A DNA stretch of 64,000 nt from Desulfuromonadaceae bacterium (GCA_028681335.1 JAQUIT010000002.1:124001-188000), one strand, 5' to 3'; counted from the first letter of the stretch, positions 24,840 through 36,500 are shown. Notes: generated by a model not told the origin, from the letters alone. Numbers and translations: made by a program.

Positions 24840-26660
24840 CTACATTTCCACTCTCGTTACAACTCCTTGAAGTTTGGCCGCCGGCAGTTTGTTGAACTGT
24901 ACGAAGTTGGGGGTCTGTCGTTTGATTGTTGAGAACAGTTTCCAGGCGATGTTGCTGGTCTCAATGTCCTCAATACCGTAAAAAATGACTTTTTCCGTGA
25001 TGCCATTATCCTTTAGGACCCCCTCGATATCCAGTATTTCCATGTAACCGGCTTTGATCTCTATTGCGTCAAGGCCGGGAGCAAGCCCCGTCTTCATAAG
25101 AGTTTGCAGGCCGTATGGCTCCTCGGTGCGGATGATCGATATCAACACATTGCGCTCATAAATGATATTGCTGCGGATGATACAGTGTACAAGATAGGGA
25201 GGGATAACGCTCCACTCCTTGACAAAGAACAGGCCGGTGCCGGGGATGTTCTTTTCTTTGGCGTATATTTGTCCATAGGCCAGTTCGAACGTATCAAAAT
25301 CGAGCGGTTTGAGTGCCCGATAAAGTGCTCGCTGCCCCTTTGTCCAGACCATGATGGTAATGAAAGGTAGCGCTGCAAGGATAATTGACCAATAGCCGCC
25401 ATGCGGAAATTTATTGAGGTTGGCGGTCAAGAAGGCTACGTCAGCAGCTGTAACCAACAAAGCAATCGGTACCTTCCATTTCTTGGTGGTGCGGGCATAG
25501 ATCATGGTCATCATAATGCCGGTAATGGTCATGGTGCCGGTGACCGCCAGGCCGTAGGCTGCCGCCAGGTTTTCTGATTTGCGGAAAAGCAGCATGATCA
25601 TAATTACCAGTACCAGCAGCAACCAGTTGACCGAACCGATATAGATCTGGGACTTGAGATGAGTAGAGGTGTAGTCAACCTTCAGCAGCGGCAGGATACG
25701 GGTGGTTATCCCCTGGTAGACGATAGAAAACACCCCGCTGATCAGCGCTTGCGAAGCTATCACCGTAGCAATGATGGTAAGGATCAGGAACGGGATGTAA
25801 AGAATGGCCGCCTCACTACGCACCATGCCGAAGAGGATGTTTTTCGCCTGGGGGTGCGTTATTATGAAAGCGCCCTGACCGAGGTAATTGATCACCAGTG
25901 CTGCAAAGACAAAGTACCAGGCCCGGACAATCGGTTTGCGCCCCAGGTGTCCCATGTCGGCGTAAAGGGCTTCGCCTCCGGTAGCGCAAAGAATGACCTC
26001 CGAGAGGACAAAGAAACCGGCCAAGCCGTTGTCGTAGAGGAAGCGGATGGCGTACCAGGGGCTCAGTGACTTGATAACTATCGGATGGTCGACTATCGAA
26101 ATCGCACCGGACAGCGTCAGGGCGGCAAACCAGATTACCATCAACGGGCCGAAGGCCCGCGCCACCTTGTCGGTTCCCTTGCTTTGAAAGATGAAGAGTC
26201 CAATAGCAATAATAGCAGCAATTAGAATCATGATGTTTTGGGACGTTTGTTCAAATCCCGGTATCAGTTCAATGCCCTCAACGGCCGACAGAATCGAGAT
26301 GGCCGGGGTTATGACGCCGTCGCCGATCAGTAGGCAGATGCCGACGTAGGAAAGAAAAGTGACAAAGGCAAGCGTGCGTCCCGGCTTGATCATCTTTGCC
26401 AGAATCTCGCGCAGTACAATGGTACCACCCTCTCCCTTTCGTCCCAGGCTCATGGCAAGCCAGGCGTATTCGACCATTACCAGGATAACCAGCGTCCAGA
26501 CGATCAGCGAGATAATGCCGTAGATGTTTTCCTGAGAGGGCTTAGTGAGAGTTATGATGACGGTGAGGGTGTAGATCGGGCTTGTGCCGATGTCGCCGAA
26601 TACAAGTCCCAGAGCCTTGATAATGCCACCCCAGTATGAACCGGCTTCGTGTTGTTTCAT
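24840..26660 (-). CDS. kup: KUP family potassium uptake protein (tandem paralogue)
   Basis: Same family motifs as 22909-24726; 606 aa. Confidence 0.95.
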   Translation of the reverse strand: MKQHEAGSYWGGIIKALGLVFGDIGTSPIYTLTVIITLTKPSQENIYGIISLIVWTLVILVMVEYAWLAMSLGRKGEGGTIVLREILAKMIKPGRTLAFVTFLSYVGICLLIGDGVITPAISILSAVEGIELIPGFEQTSQNIMILIAAIIAIGLFIFQSKGTDKVARAFGPLMVIWFAALTLSGAISIVDHPIVIKSLSPWYAIRFLYDNGLAGFFVLSEVILCATGGEALYADMGHLGRKPIVRAWYFVFAALVINYLGQGAFIITHPQAKNILFGMVRSEAAILYIPFLILTIIATVIASQALISGVFSIVYQGITTRILPLLKVDYTSTHLKSQIYIGSVNWLLLVLVIMIMLLFRKSENLAAAYGLAVTGTMTITGIMMTMIYARTTKKWKVPIALLVTAADVAFLTANLNKFPHGGYWSIILAALPFITIMVWTKGQRALYRALKPLDFDTFELAYGQIYAKEKNIPGTGLFFVKEWSVIPPYLVHCIIRSNIIYERNVLISIIRTEEPYGLQTLMKTGLAPGLDAIEIKAGYMEILDIEGVLKDNGITEKVIFYGIEDIETSNIAWKLFSTIKRQTPNFVQFNKLPAAKLQGVVTRVEM

Positions 26661-26714
26661 GATGTGCCTCCTGCAAGAATAGCTTGTAGGGGCTTACAGG
26701 CGGATGATAACAGG

Positions 26715-26740
26715 AAAACCGCCGGCATGAACCGGCGGTT
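26715..26740 (-). terminator. Expression-platform terminator downstream of c-di-AMP aptamer
   Basis: Minus strand AACCGCCGGTTCATGCCGGCGGTTTTCC. Confidence 0.8.
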
Positions 26741-26751
26741 TATGTCCGCTG

Positions 26752-26885
26752 TTGCGCCCTTCCATCTGCCTACGAGGTTAGCTGACGGGCTCGGGATTGG
26801 AAGTTCCCTTTCCGGCACGGTGCCGGAATACGCCCCAGTTGATCGGGTCCCCCGCATCCGTTCGATAGAGCGGATCTCGGCTGCT
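26752..26885 (-). promoter_or_regulatory. ydaO/yuaA-type c-di-AMP riboswitch upstream of kup
   Basis: Minus strand GCGGGGGACCCGATCAACTGGGGCG...AAAGGGAACTTCCAATCCCGAGCCCGTCAGCTAACCTCGTAGGCAGATGGAAGGGC matches conserved ydaO elements (GGGGAACC, GGGG-GAAU, CCGWCAGCTAAC-TC-GGC-GGAAGG). Confidence 0.93.
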
Positions 26886-27040
26886 TGTCGGGTTGTTATA
26901 CACCGACTGTTTCCGCTGTCAAGATATCTTATGGATAGTCAAACTTTGCTGTTTACACGCAAATCAAAACTGCTACACTCCACGGCCGCTAAAACTATAT
27001 GAATGGAAGAGAAGCATGGAAGATGAAGTAGGAGTTATGG

Positions 27041-27283
27041 ATGCATGAAGCAATGGTCTGCCGATATTTCAAGGTTGCCCACCGGGATATGGTTTTCCTG
27101 AAGTTTATCCTGGAGGCCTATGAGGGGATGAATGTGATGAGCACCGTCGATAACAAGGTCGGTATAATCCGCATCGCCATTATGCCGGGTTTTGTTGATG
27201 ATATGGATGGTCTGCTGGCAGAACTGGGAAAACAGGTCAATATGGAGTCGGTCGAGTGGCATGATGATATCTGCAGTTTTTGA
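27041..27283 (+). CDS. DUF4911-like small protein
   Basis: CRYFKVAHRDMVFLKFILEAYEGMNVMSTVDNKVGIIRIAI resembles DUF4911 as recalled. Confidence 0.65.
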   Translation: MHEAMVCRYFKVAHRDMVFLKFILEAYEGMNVMSTVDNKVGIIRIAIMPGFVDDMDGLLAELGKQVNMESVEWHDDICSF

Positions 27284-27353
27284 GCAAACGGTACCTGGGT
27301 CAGGGCACCGGTAGAGTAATGTTCAGTGCGGTACCTTTATCGGCTTTGATGAT

Positions 27354-29048
27354 TCAAAATGTTACGACCTGCAGGCCGCGTCCGGCACCAGATATGTAGA
27401 CAAACGTGAGCGTTGTTGCCCCGCCACTATTCTCTCCGGTTCGGTAATCAGATATGAACTCATAGCGGAAAGATTTGACCCTGCTGTCCGGGGGGAGTTC
27501 CAGAGTGGAGGGGAGATCTCGAAGTGCGGGCCAGGAGCATCTGCTCTGTTGTTCGACAGCGAACGAGGGGAGTTTGCCCATCAGCGGCATTTCGCTCCGG
27601 CAGTAGTCGAACAGAAGAGCATCATGAAGTTCTGTCCTATCGGCCAGCGGTTCTGCCAGACGCGCAAAAAGTTCATAAACCCTCCGGCAGGAGAGGCTGG
27701 AGAGGTTATCGTTCCCCGCCTGTCGCGCCATTAGATCAAGGATCGCAGAGAAAGGTCTGTCGCGTTCCAGAGTCCGGAATGATGCGGCAAATCCACCATG
27801 TTTGTTGAACAGATCAAGGAGGCGTCCTATGGTCTCGACCAGACAGATATCAGCGTAGGAAAGCCACGGGTTACGCAGGATTGTGTAGGGTGGCGATTCG
27901 GAGAAAAAATACCCTTCGCGACGGGCAATCTCGCGCATCGGTGATCCTTTCAGCAGCTTAAGCGGCTCAAGCTGGATGTCATCAGGCTGCAGTTCTGCCA
28001 CCGTTTGCAGGGAGTGCAGAAAGCCGTCGTATCCCTCACCCGGTAGTCCAGCAATCAGATCAAGGTGTAGCTCTATGTGTGTTTCGTTTGCCAGTCGCCG
28101 CACATTGGTGAAAATGCGCTGCAGATCGGCGCTGCGACTCACCTGCTCAAGTGTCTTCTGCGATGTGGATTGAACACCGATCTCAAAGCGGAAGGTGTGT
28201 GCGGGCACACGCCGCAGAACTTCCAGATTATTTTCGGTCAGCAGGTCGGCGGCGATTTCAAAGTGAAAGTGGCTGCTCCGGTTGTGCTCAAGAATGAATT
28301 CCCAGATCGTGTCCGCCCGCCGGGCATCATAATTAAAGGTGCGATCTACCAGCTTTATCTGCGCCACCCCGTTCTCCATCATAAACAGGAGATCCTTCTT
28401 TATCCTGTCCATGCCGAAAGTGCGTACCGTACCCTCCGTTGAGGAAAGGCAGAAAGCGCAGGAAAAGGGGCAGCCGCGCGAGGTTTCGTAATAGGCCAGC
28501 GGTTTTGAAAAGTCTACCATACCGGCTTCAAAGGGTGACGGAAGTGAATCGAGCTCCATATTTTTCCTGCTGAGTGGTCCTGACAGGGTGTCACTGCCGT
28601 CGCGGTAAAAGAGGTTGTCCATCTCCGCCAGGCTTTCCTGTAGCATGCCCGGATGCTCCTGCGTCAAAGTCATAAGAAGAGATCTGAAAGTTTCTTCCCC
28701 CTCACCCTTGATGACAAAATCAACCGCAGGGTTGTCGTGCATAAGGTCAAAGATGCCGAAGGAAACCTCTGGTCCGCCAAGGACGATGCGTGTGTGGGGT
28801 GATATTTTCTTGATGTCGGAAACAATCCGCAGGGTCTGCTCGATATTCCAGATATAACAGGAGAAGGCAACAAGATCGGCCTGCTCAGCCATGACGAGTC
28901 TCAAGGTGTGTTCGCGCGGTTCATTGACGGTCCATTCGCGAAGTGTGATGTCTGTATGTGGAATGTCCCGGCAATACACGGCCAGGCAGGGGAGGGCAAG
29001 TGAGGCATGCGAATATTTGGCGTGCAGGGTTGCAAGGAGAATCTTCAT
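27354..29048 (-). CDS. B12-binding-domain radical SAM protein with DUF4080-type C-terminus
   Basis: N-terminal B12-binding-like fold, ETSRGCPFSCAFCLSS radical SAM motif. Confidence 0.85.
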   Translation of the reverse strand: MKILLATLHAKYSHASLALPCLAVYCRDIPHTDITLREWTVNEPREHTLRLVMAEQADLVAFSCYIWNIEQTLRIVSDIKKISPHTRIVLGGPEVSFGIFDLMHDNPAVDFVIKGEGEETFRSLLMTLTQEHPGMLQESLAEMDNLFYRDGSDTLSGPLSRKNMELDSLPSPFEAGMVDFSKPLAYYETSRGCPFSCAFCLSSTEGTVRTFGMDRIKKDLLFMMENGVAQIKLVDRTFNYDARRADTIWEFILEHNRSSHFHFEIAADLLTENNLEVLRRVPAHTFRFEIGVQSTSQKTLEQVSRSADLQRIFTNVRRLANETHIELHLDLIAGLPGEGYDGFLHSLQTVAELQPDDIQLEPLKLLKGSPMREIARREGYFFSESPPYTILRNPWLSYADICLVETIGRLLDLFNKHGGFAASFRTLERDRPFSAILDLMARQAGNDNLSSLSCRRVYELFARLAEPLADRTELHDALLFDYCRSEMPLMGKLPSFAVEQQSRCSWPALRDLPSTLELPPDSRVKSFRYEFISDYRTGENSGGATTLTFVYISGAGRGLQVVTF

Positions 29049-29155
29049 GACAATAGGGTCTCTGAATGTGGATGGAGATGATTAAATGGGGCTCTTTTGC
29101 ATTGACGTATAACATTGCAAGTGCTACTAAATACACGCTTACTACCGAAAAATAA

Positions 29156-30439
<1,284 letters not shown>

Positions 30440-30520
30440 CTTGCAGATTTTTTGTAGATGCTCCCTGATCATGTTGAAAAACAGAAATAGTTGTGCTATA
30501 AGATCGGGATGCATGATAAC

Positions 30521-30608
30521 GGAAGGGTGGCCGAGTGGTTTAAGGCAGCGGTCTTGAAAACCGCCGAGTGTAACAGCTCCGTGAGTTCGAATCTCACCTC
30601 TTCCGCCA
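30521..30608 (+). tRNA. tRNA-Ser (anticodon TGA)
   Basis: GGAAGGG acceptor, long variable arm CGAGTGTAACAGCTC, TTCGAAT T-loop, encoded CCA; anticodon loop CTTGAAA. Confidence 0.95.
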
Positions 30609-30610
30609 TT
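30556..30610 (+). repeat. attL: left copy of 55-bp direct repeat (3' part of tRNA-Ser)
   Basis: GAAAACCGCCGAGTGTAACAGCTCCGTGAGTTCGAATCTCACCTCTTCCGCCATT identical to 62474-62528. Confidence 0.95.
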
Positions 30611-30656
30611 TAACGTAACTAACTAATATGGTTAGATAAACAGAGCCTCTAGTAAC

Positions 30657-30680
30657 TTTTAGTATACTTTTTAGTATACC
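30657..30680. repeat. Possible recombinase arm-type sites near attL
   Basis: TTTTAGTATAC followed by TTTTTAGTATACC; same motif near attR. Confidence 0.5.
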
Positions 30681-30695
30681 AAGGAGCTAGGGGCT

Positions 30696-31979
30696 TTGTC
30701 ATTACCTACCCACCTCATCTGCTACAAGAGCCACTACTATTATCAGGCTAAAGTACCTGTAGACCTAAGAAAACACTTCTGCTGTACCTTCATCAAGAAA
30801 TCTCTTAAGACCACTGACCTGAGTGAAGCAAAAACAATGCTAGTCTCTATGGAATATAATGTCCACAGAGGTTTTACGTTGTTGAGAACAGGTATGTTAC
30901 CAGCTGATATTGTCAGACAGGTAGTAGAGGGAATAGTGCCAAGCAGACAAAAGGCTGATGTGGTAAGAGGCAAGCTGCTGTCTGATGTCGTTAAGCAGTA
31001 TGTGGCTGAGAAAGAGTCGGGCTGGACATACAAAACCAAGTTGGAGGTTGTTGGGTGTCTTCGTTTGATAGTGGATGTTGTCGGTAGCATGGAATTGAAG
31101 GAGATAACAAAGCAGACAGTGCTGGACTTCAGGGCCAAGCTGATGAAGTTGCCAGCCAATATGTACAAAATATATCCAGGCAAAACTATACAGGTGATAT
31201 TGAACATGTCTGATGTAGAGCCTATGAGTATCAATTCAGTCAATAAGCATATCATGAGATTAAATGCCCTGTTAAGTTACGCTGTCACGGAAGGTCTCGT
31301 CATCGTCAACTATGCACAGGGGATGATGATATCTGACAAACGTAGGACTGATGAACTGCGAAAGGTATACTCTCCTGAGGACTTGAAAGTTATCGTGGAC
31401 AATCTGCCGAGAGAGCAGGGGAGACCAGAAAGGTTCTGGATTCCTTTGATAGCTATGTATTCTGGTATGCGCTTGGATGAGGTGTGCCAGCTATATGTAG
31501 AGGACGTTCAGCAGCTAGATGGTGTGTGGTGCTTCAATATAAACGATGAGAAGGATAAGAAGGTTAAGTCAGCATCAAGCAAGAGGGTTGTGCCGGTTCA
31601 TAAAGTCCTGCTCACATGTGGGATTCTCGAATACGTAGGTACAGTTAGGTCTAGTGGAAACCAGAGGCTATGGGTGAATTTGTCTTGGCGTAAAGAGGAC
31701 GGATACGGAAATGCGATAGGTAACTGGTATCGCAGGTTCAATCGAGAACATGTCAGTAAAGATGAGGGTAAGGTGTTTCACAGCTTTCGCCATACGGTTA
31801 CTAACTCACTTAAGCAAGCTGGAGTGTCAGAGGCTGTAATTGCAGAGCTTGTTGGGCATTCTACGAGCGGATCTATGACTATGGGTAGGTATGGCAAGCG
31901 TTATCAACCTAAAGTGCTCCTGGAAGCATTGATGAAGCTCGACTATGGTATTAAGCCACCTGTGTCTGTACTAGAATAG
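30696..31979 (+). CDS. Tyrosine recombinase/integrase (left end)
   Basis: Catalytic SGMRLDEVCQL, HSFRHTVTN, LVGHS, Y; likely TTG start. Confidence 0.92.
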   Translation: MSLPTHLICYKSHYYYQAKVPVDLRKHFCCTFIKKSLKTTDLSEAKTMLVSMEYNVHRGFTLLRTGMLPADIVRQVVEGIVPSRQKADVVRGKLLSDVVKQYVAEKESGWTYKTKLEVVGCLRLIVDVVGSMELKEITKQTVLDFRAKLMKLPANMYKIYPGKTIQVILNMSDVEPMSINSVNKHIMRLNALLSYAVTEGLVIVNYAQGMMISDKRRTDELRKVYSPEDLKVIVDNLPREQGRPERFWIPLIAMYSGMRLDEVCQLYVEDVQQLDGVWCFNINDEKDKKVKSASSKRVVPVHKVLLTCGILEYVGTVRSSGNQRLWVNLSWRKEDGYGNAIGNWYRRFNREHVSKDEGKVFHSFRHTVTNSLKQAGVSEAVIAELVGHSTSGSMTMGRYGKRYQPKVLLEALMKLDYGIKPPVSVLE

Positions 31980-32307
31980 TCCACATAGGGTTAAACTGAG
32001 AAAATCAGGCGTGGAATACTTGTCGGGTTCATAAACTCATAAACACTCTCAAAAACCTCATATTCGTCATTATCATAAGGCACTTAGCATAACGGCTAGG
32101 TATCTTTTTTATTATGGTTGCAAGAATGTAGCAGATATAAGCAAACATTCAGGATATGCTCTATTCAGCAATAATACAGTTGGAAAAGTAATTATGTTAT
32201 ACAAACGAAGGCTTCTTGTAATGGAGCTATAAAACTTGTATATAAGATAAACGTTAGGATTCCAATTAAATTGAAACAATATAATATTGCTTTAATCGGG
32301 AGGCATC

Positions 32308-33336
32308 ATGAGTATTAAGGTTCACTCCATAGGATATGACGACGTAATTAAGAGCACTGTTCTGACTGGGGAGACAACATACAGGTACGCTTTGGAAAGT
32401 ATCTACCCATTAATCAATCGCTTTTCTGCACAAAGAAAACTCCAAAACCAGTCTTTTTATGACAGACTACGTAAAGATATCCTTAAAGGTTGCCTAATGC
32501 CACCTATCACTTTAGCATTAGTTGACGTAGGAAATCCTACAACAATTGATTTAAAAGAAGCATCCAGATATTCTAATGATAATATTAGTAAAGGCTATGT
32601 ATTAGATGGTATGCAGCGTCTTAACACGCTTTTTAGCATAAAAGACGAACAAGACTTCCCATATGAGAAGAGTCTGTATTTAAGCATTATAATATCATCC
32701 AATAAAGATATGCTTCTATACAGGATGATAACACTTAATAATGGTCAAAGGCCTATGACTCCAAGACATCAGATAGAAGTATTAACAGAAGAGTTGTTTG
32801 ACTTTGAATCGTTAGATATCGAAATACAGTCCGAAAAAGAACGGGGAGAAAAGGTAAAAAGAGGATCATTCAATCTATCAGATATATCCAAAGGTTATTT
32901 AGCTTTTTTTTCGGATAGCGTGCACAACGAAAACAATAAGATAATTAGTGAGAAAATGGATGAGATTATAGTTGGTAAAATTATGAATGCAGCTGTTGTT
33001 GAAGATGGACTACAGTTTCAGCAAGTACTAGAGCTAATAGATAAATTTTCCACTAGTGAAGTTGGTAAATCATGGCTGATGACACAAAACAATCTTATTG
33101 GCTTTTGTGTAGGTGTAAAGAAGTCATTTGATTTCTTAGGTGAATTGACCGCAACAGATTTTGGTGTTTATGCAAATAAATTTGAAGATGCTTTTAAAGG
33201 AATAAATGCAGCTAAAGTAAATCTTGGGAAATATAGACGCGAGTTGTCAAAGAAATATATTGAGAACTTATCAGACTTTAAGGATTTTGATGATATTGAA
33301 TTGTTAACTTATTTTTCTGATGAAACCGTTGGATAA
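32308..33336 (+). CDS. DGxQRL-motif protein (DGQHR/DUF262-like)
   Basis: KGYVLDGMQRLNTLFSI and LNNGQRPMTPRHQIEVL. Confidence 0.6.
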   Translation: MSIKVHSIGYDDVIKSTVLTGETTYRYALESIYPLINRFSAQRKLQNQSFYDRLRKDILKGCLMPPITLALVDVGNPTTIDLKEASRYSNDNISKGYVLDGMQRLNTLFSIKDEQDFPYEKSLYLSIIISSNKDMLLYRMITLNNGQRPMTPRHQIEVLTEELFDFESLDIEIQSEKERGEKVKRGSFNLSDISKGYLAFFSDSVHNENNKIISEKMDEIIVGKIMNAAVVEDGLQFQQVLELIDKFSTSEVGKSWLMTQNNLIGFCVGVKKSFDFLGELTATDFGVYANKFEDAFKGINAAKVNLGKYRRELSKKYIENLSDFKDFDDIELLTYFSDETVG

Positions 33337-33341
33337 TTGAT

Positions 33342-34241
33342 ATGCGGACTATCAGTTACGAATTTTATGAACCTAATGCAACCACATTTACAAGTGCATC
33401 AGCTTTTCATATTAACGATAGTAGTAGTGAATTATCGCTATTATTTAGATTGATTTCAGGTACGTGCCTTATTTCTAATAGAAATTTAGAATTAGCAGTA
33501 GAATTAAATAAGAACTATTTTTATAGTGATTTCAGAAATAATGACGATAACGACTTAAGCTTCTTAGATAACTTCGATGAAAGTCTTAAACTTGATGATT
33601 ATGAGCAGTTTATAAATAAAAATAGACATAAAAACAGAAAGTTTTATAAACCGTTATTAAACGAAATAGCTGGTTGTATATATTATGAGGAGCTTGAGCG
33701 CCATACATCTGCATTTGTTCATTTATATAGGGCTTATGAGCATATGTCATACGCCTTTCCAATGATATATGCATCTAAAACGGATGATTACATCGGTACA
33801 TTTGAAAATCTTAGAAAATGGTTAACAAATTCAGAGTCAGATGGAAATGTTGGTGAGTTGAGATTTCATAAATCATTTATTACTACGCTATTTAAAGGCT
33901 CTCCAGAACTTTCAAGTACAATAGACATTCATATTACTGCGAAAGACGAGTTCAAAGAAAATATATTTAATGGCTTAACACAAAAAGTCCTATGTTGGAA
34001 TAATTCAACTCAATTTACAACATCAACAGTGTCACCTGATAAAATAAGTGTCAGTTTTGTTGAGTTCCACAGTTTTATTGTAAATTTAAGAAACAGATAC
34101 TTTCATTATTCTAATGCAAGAAGAGATAATATCGGACTTGATGATATCATTGAATCAGATTTATTGTTTTCAATGGTAAATAAGGCTTCAATAAATTTTA
34201 TCGCAACAATTTTTCACGGAGTTATAAGACAACACATGTAA
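33342..34241 (+). CDS. HEPN-like hypothetical protein with Rx4H motif
   Basis: C-terminal NLRNRYFHYSNARRDN (R-x4-H); 5 bp downstream of previous gene. Confidence 0.5.
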   Translation: MRTISYEFYEPNATTFTSASAFHINDSSSELSLLFRLISGTCLISNRNLELAVELNKNYFYSDFRNNDDNDLSFLDNFDESLKLDDYEQFINKNRHKNRKFYKPLLNEIAGCIYYEELERHTSAFVHLYRAYEHMSYAFPMIYASKTDDYIGTFENLRKWLTNSESDGNVGELRFHKSFITTLFKGSPELSSTIDIHITAKDEFKENIFNGLTQKVLCWNNSTQFTTSTVSPDKISVSFVEFHSFIVNLRNRYFHYSNARRDNIGLDDIIESDLLFSMVNKASINFIATIFHGVIRQHM

Positions 34242-34292
34242 TTTATCCTTTTGCCCCACCTAGCAGAACAATTCAAACTTAATTCACACATC

Positions 34293-34597
34293 ATGACGGA
34301 TGTTGTCCTTCCGACCACTAGAAAAAGTTCTTGGTGCCTTGTGGTAGTTTGCATTGTTGGTGGTTGTAGCAGTGTAAAGGCAGGTATCGAGAATATGATC
34401 TATCAGTAAGTGAATATAGTGGCAGTTGCAAGGTTGTCTCCAGCTGCGCTGGTCCGGTCTCGACAGAAGCGATTGATGAAGCCAATCACTTCTATCTCAA
34501 TCCGGGATATTATAATCATAATCCTGGTTGTCGTGTATGGCCTGAAATGGTAAAAGTGGCAGTAATAGTTAGCATAAATGGAAGCGGGTCTGTGTAA
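34293..34597 (+). pseudogene. Frameshifted small lipoprotein-like gene
   Basis: MTDVVLPTTRKSSWCLVVVCIVGGCSSVKAG.. in one frame continues as ..RYREYDLSVSEYSGSCKVVSSCAGPVSTEAIDEANHFYLNPGYYNHNPGCRVWPEMVKVAVIVSINGSGSV* in another. Confidence 0.5.
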
Positions 34598-34690
34598 GTG
34601 TCCAATTAATAATAAGTATTCTACGGTGTGTTAGTCCGTAGCTGATATAGGTGGTGCAAATAATGAGTATGCTCTGGAGGGTAACAGGCC

Positions 34691-35932
34691 ATGAATTATG
34701 TAGAGTCCATAAGTAAGCAGACCATGGTGCCAGCAGGTGATGCTATTGACATGCTATCTCAGATACTTCTTTCTGCACATCATATGAACTTGGGAGACAA
34801 GCCAGAGGAGATAAAACAAGACAAGATTAAATATGTGAGGAATCAAATTACCAGACTTTACAAGGCTGGCAAGGTCAATAAGGGTACAATTAAATATTAT
34901 GATTCTTTACACCAATACTCAGATGCTTCTGGTTATTATTCAGATGGCTCATGTGACTTCTTCGAAGACGATGCAAGATTTCGCATGGATATGAAGTTGA
35001 GTACAGTCAATATTAAGCAGCTTGCCAAGGAGATTGTTCTTGAGTTAGAGGACACAGGTAATTCTGTACCTGCTGACCTGATGATATTGTTGGGCGACAA
35101 TAACCATCAACCTGTGGTGGTGTCTAAGTCTGTTATTGCACCTATTATACAAGTTGTCAGCAGCAATGATACTAATGTTGCCGCACCGGCTGTAGAGAAA
35201 GAGGATGCTGTCACTATTGCACCAGAAGCAGTCGTAATACCTTCAGTAGTTGATGAGGATATCAAGGCTGGGACAGCACCAACAGATCACAAGTATTGTT
35301 TCATAAAACATGGACTGGGCTGGAATATTCAGTTTGGTGACATAGAGCTTATTGGTGTCAATCATTCTGTTGGTATGGACTACATAAAGATATTACTTCA
35401 AAAAAGGTATGATGAAATTAGTGTATTCGATCTACAGGCAATGCTTAACCCAGACTATATTCAAAGCAGCTTAGAGTCCAGTTTCAATGATCATATGGCT
35501 GATGAGGAAGATGATTCAGAATCAACTGAAGACACAGATGCTCAAAAAAGGATTTGGAATCGTTTGTCTGATGAAGAACGGGCAATAGCAAATGAGCTTT
35601 ACCAACAACTCAAAGAATACAAAGCCGACCTTGCAGCGGCGAAATTGTATAAAGACATAGTCGAAGAAAAACGACTCACCGAACTGAAAAATATGCTGGA
35701 AGACGATCTATATGCAATGTTGAATTCTAGAACAGATGACCCTGTTTTGGATAAAAATAGAAAAAAAATATACAAAAATATTGAAGATGCTAGAAAAAAC
35801 ATAAAAATAGCTGAAATTGCCAAGGGTTATGAAGACACCCCCACATACAATTATCTTAAAAAATACATTAATACTGGTAGCTCTTGTAAATACAATCCTC
35901 TTGTCGATGATTCTATCCAATGGATATTATAG
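34691..35932 (+). CDS. Hypothetical protein
   Basis: Long ORF (413 aa), no recognised domain. Confidence 0.65.
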   Translation: MNYVESISKQTMVPAGDAIDMLSQILLSAHHMNLGDKPEEIKQDKIKYVRNQITRLYKAGKVNKGTIKYYDSLHQYSDASGYYSDGSCDFFEDDARFRMDMKLSTVNIKQLAKEIVLELEDTGNSVPADLMILLGDNNHQPVVVSKSVIAPIIQVVSSNDTNVAAPAVEKEDAVTIAPEAVVIPSVVDEDIKAGTAPTDHKYCFIKHGLGWNIQFGDIELIGVNHSVGMDYIKILLQKRYDEISVFDLQAMLNPDYIQSSLESSFNDHMADEEDDSESTEDTDAQKRIWNRLSDEERAIANELYQQLKEYKADLAAAKLYKDIVEEKRLTELKNMLEDDLYAMLNSRTDDPVLDKNRKKIYKNIEDARKNIKIAEIAKGYEDTPTYNYLKKYINTGSSCKYNPLVDDSIQWIL

Positions 35933-36110
35933 AGTTTTATAAGTTTGCTACTTTTTGAGTAGCAGACACAAGTTTAGTTGCTACCTCCCACGTAACAATC
36001 CCTTCCACAAAAGTCGCCCTTAGAAGGTAGAGGCAAAGCGAACCACCTGACAGCATCCTAGGCAGTCTGTCAGTGCAAGCCAAACCTACTATTCTTTAAG
36101 GAGGCTCCAC

Positions 36111-36500
36111 ATGAGCCAGGCTACACCCAACCAAGCAGTATCCCCGCAGTCCCCCGCAACCAGCACCATCGAAACAGCAAGCAATATTGCTTTCAGCTTT
36201 GGTGCCAAACCTACCGTAGCAGAAATCAAGGCTATGGTTCAGCATGCGGTAGATGCAGCCCTTGCATCCTCTGCCTTCACCGGCGACATCAAGGTAGTCA
36301 ACAAGGCCCTCGAAGCCCTTGCTATTCCTGACCCCGATGCTCGCTTCCGTAAGCAGTTTTCTGATGTAGCCAGACGCAACCTACTTGCTAAAGCTCCTGA
36401 GGATGAGAACGGCAATATCCGCAAGCCATCTGATGCGGCTATCAATGCCGAAGTGGATCGCCTTCTCACCGCCCTCAAGGCCAAGAAAGCCAAAGCTTAA
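36111..36500 (+). CDS. Hypothetical protein
   Basis: ORF with RBS AAGGAGG, Ala-rich start, basic C-terminus. Confidence 0.7.
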   Translation: MSQATPNQAVSPQSPATSTIETASNIAFSFGAKPTVAEIKAMVQHAVDAALASSAFTGDIKVVNKALEALAIPDPDARFRKQFSDVARRNLLAKAPEDENGNIRKPSDAAINAEVDRLLTALKAKKAKA

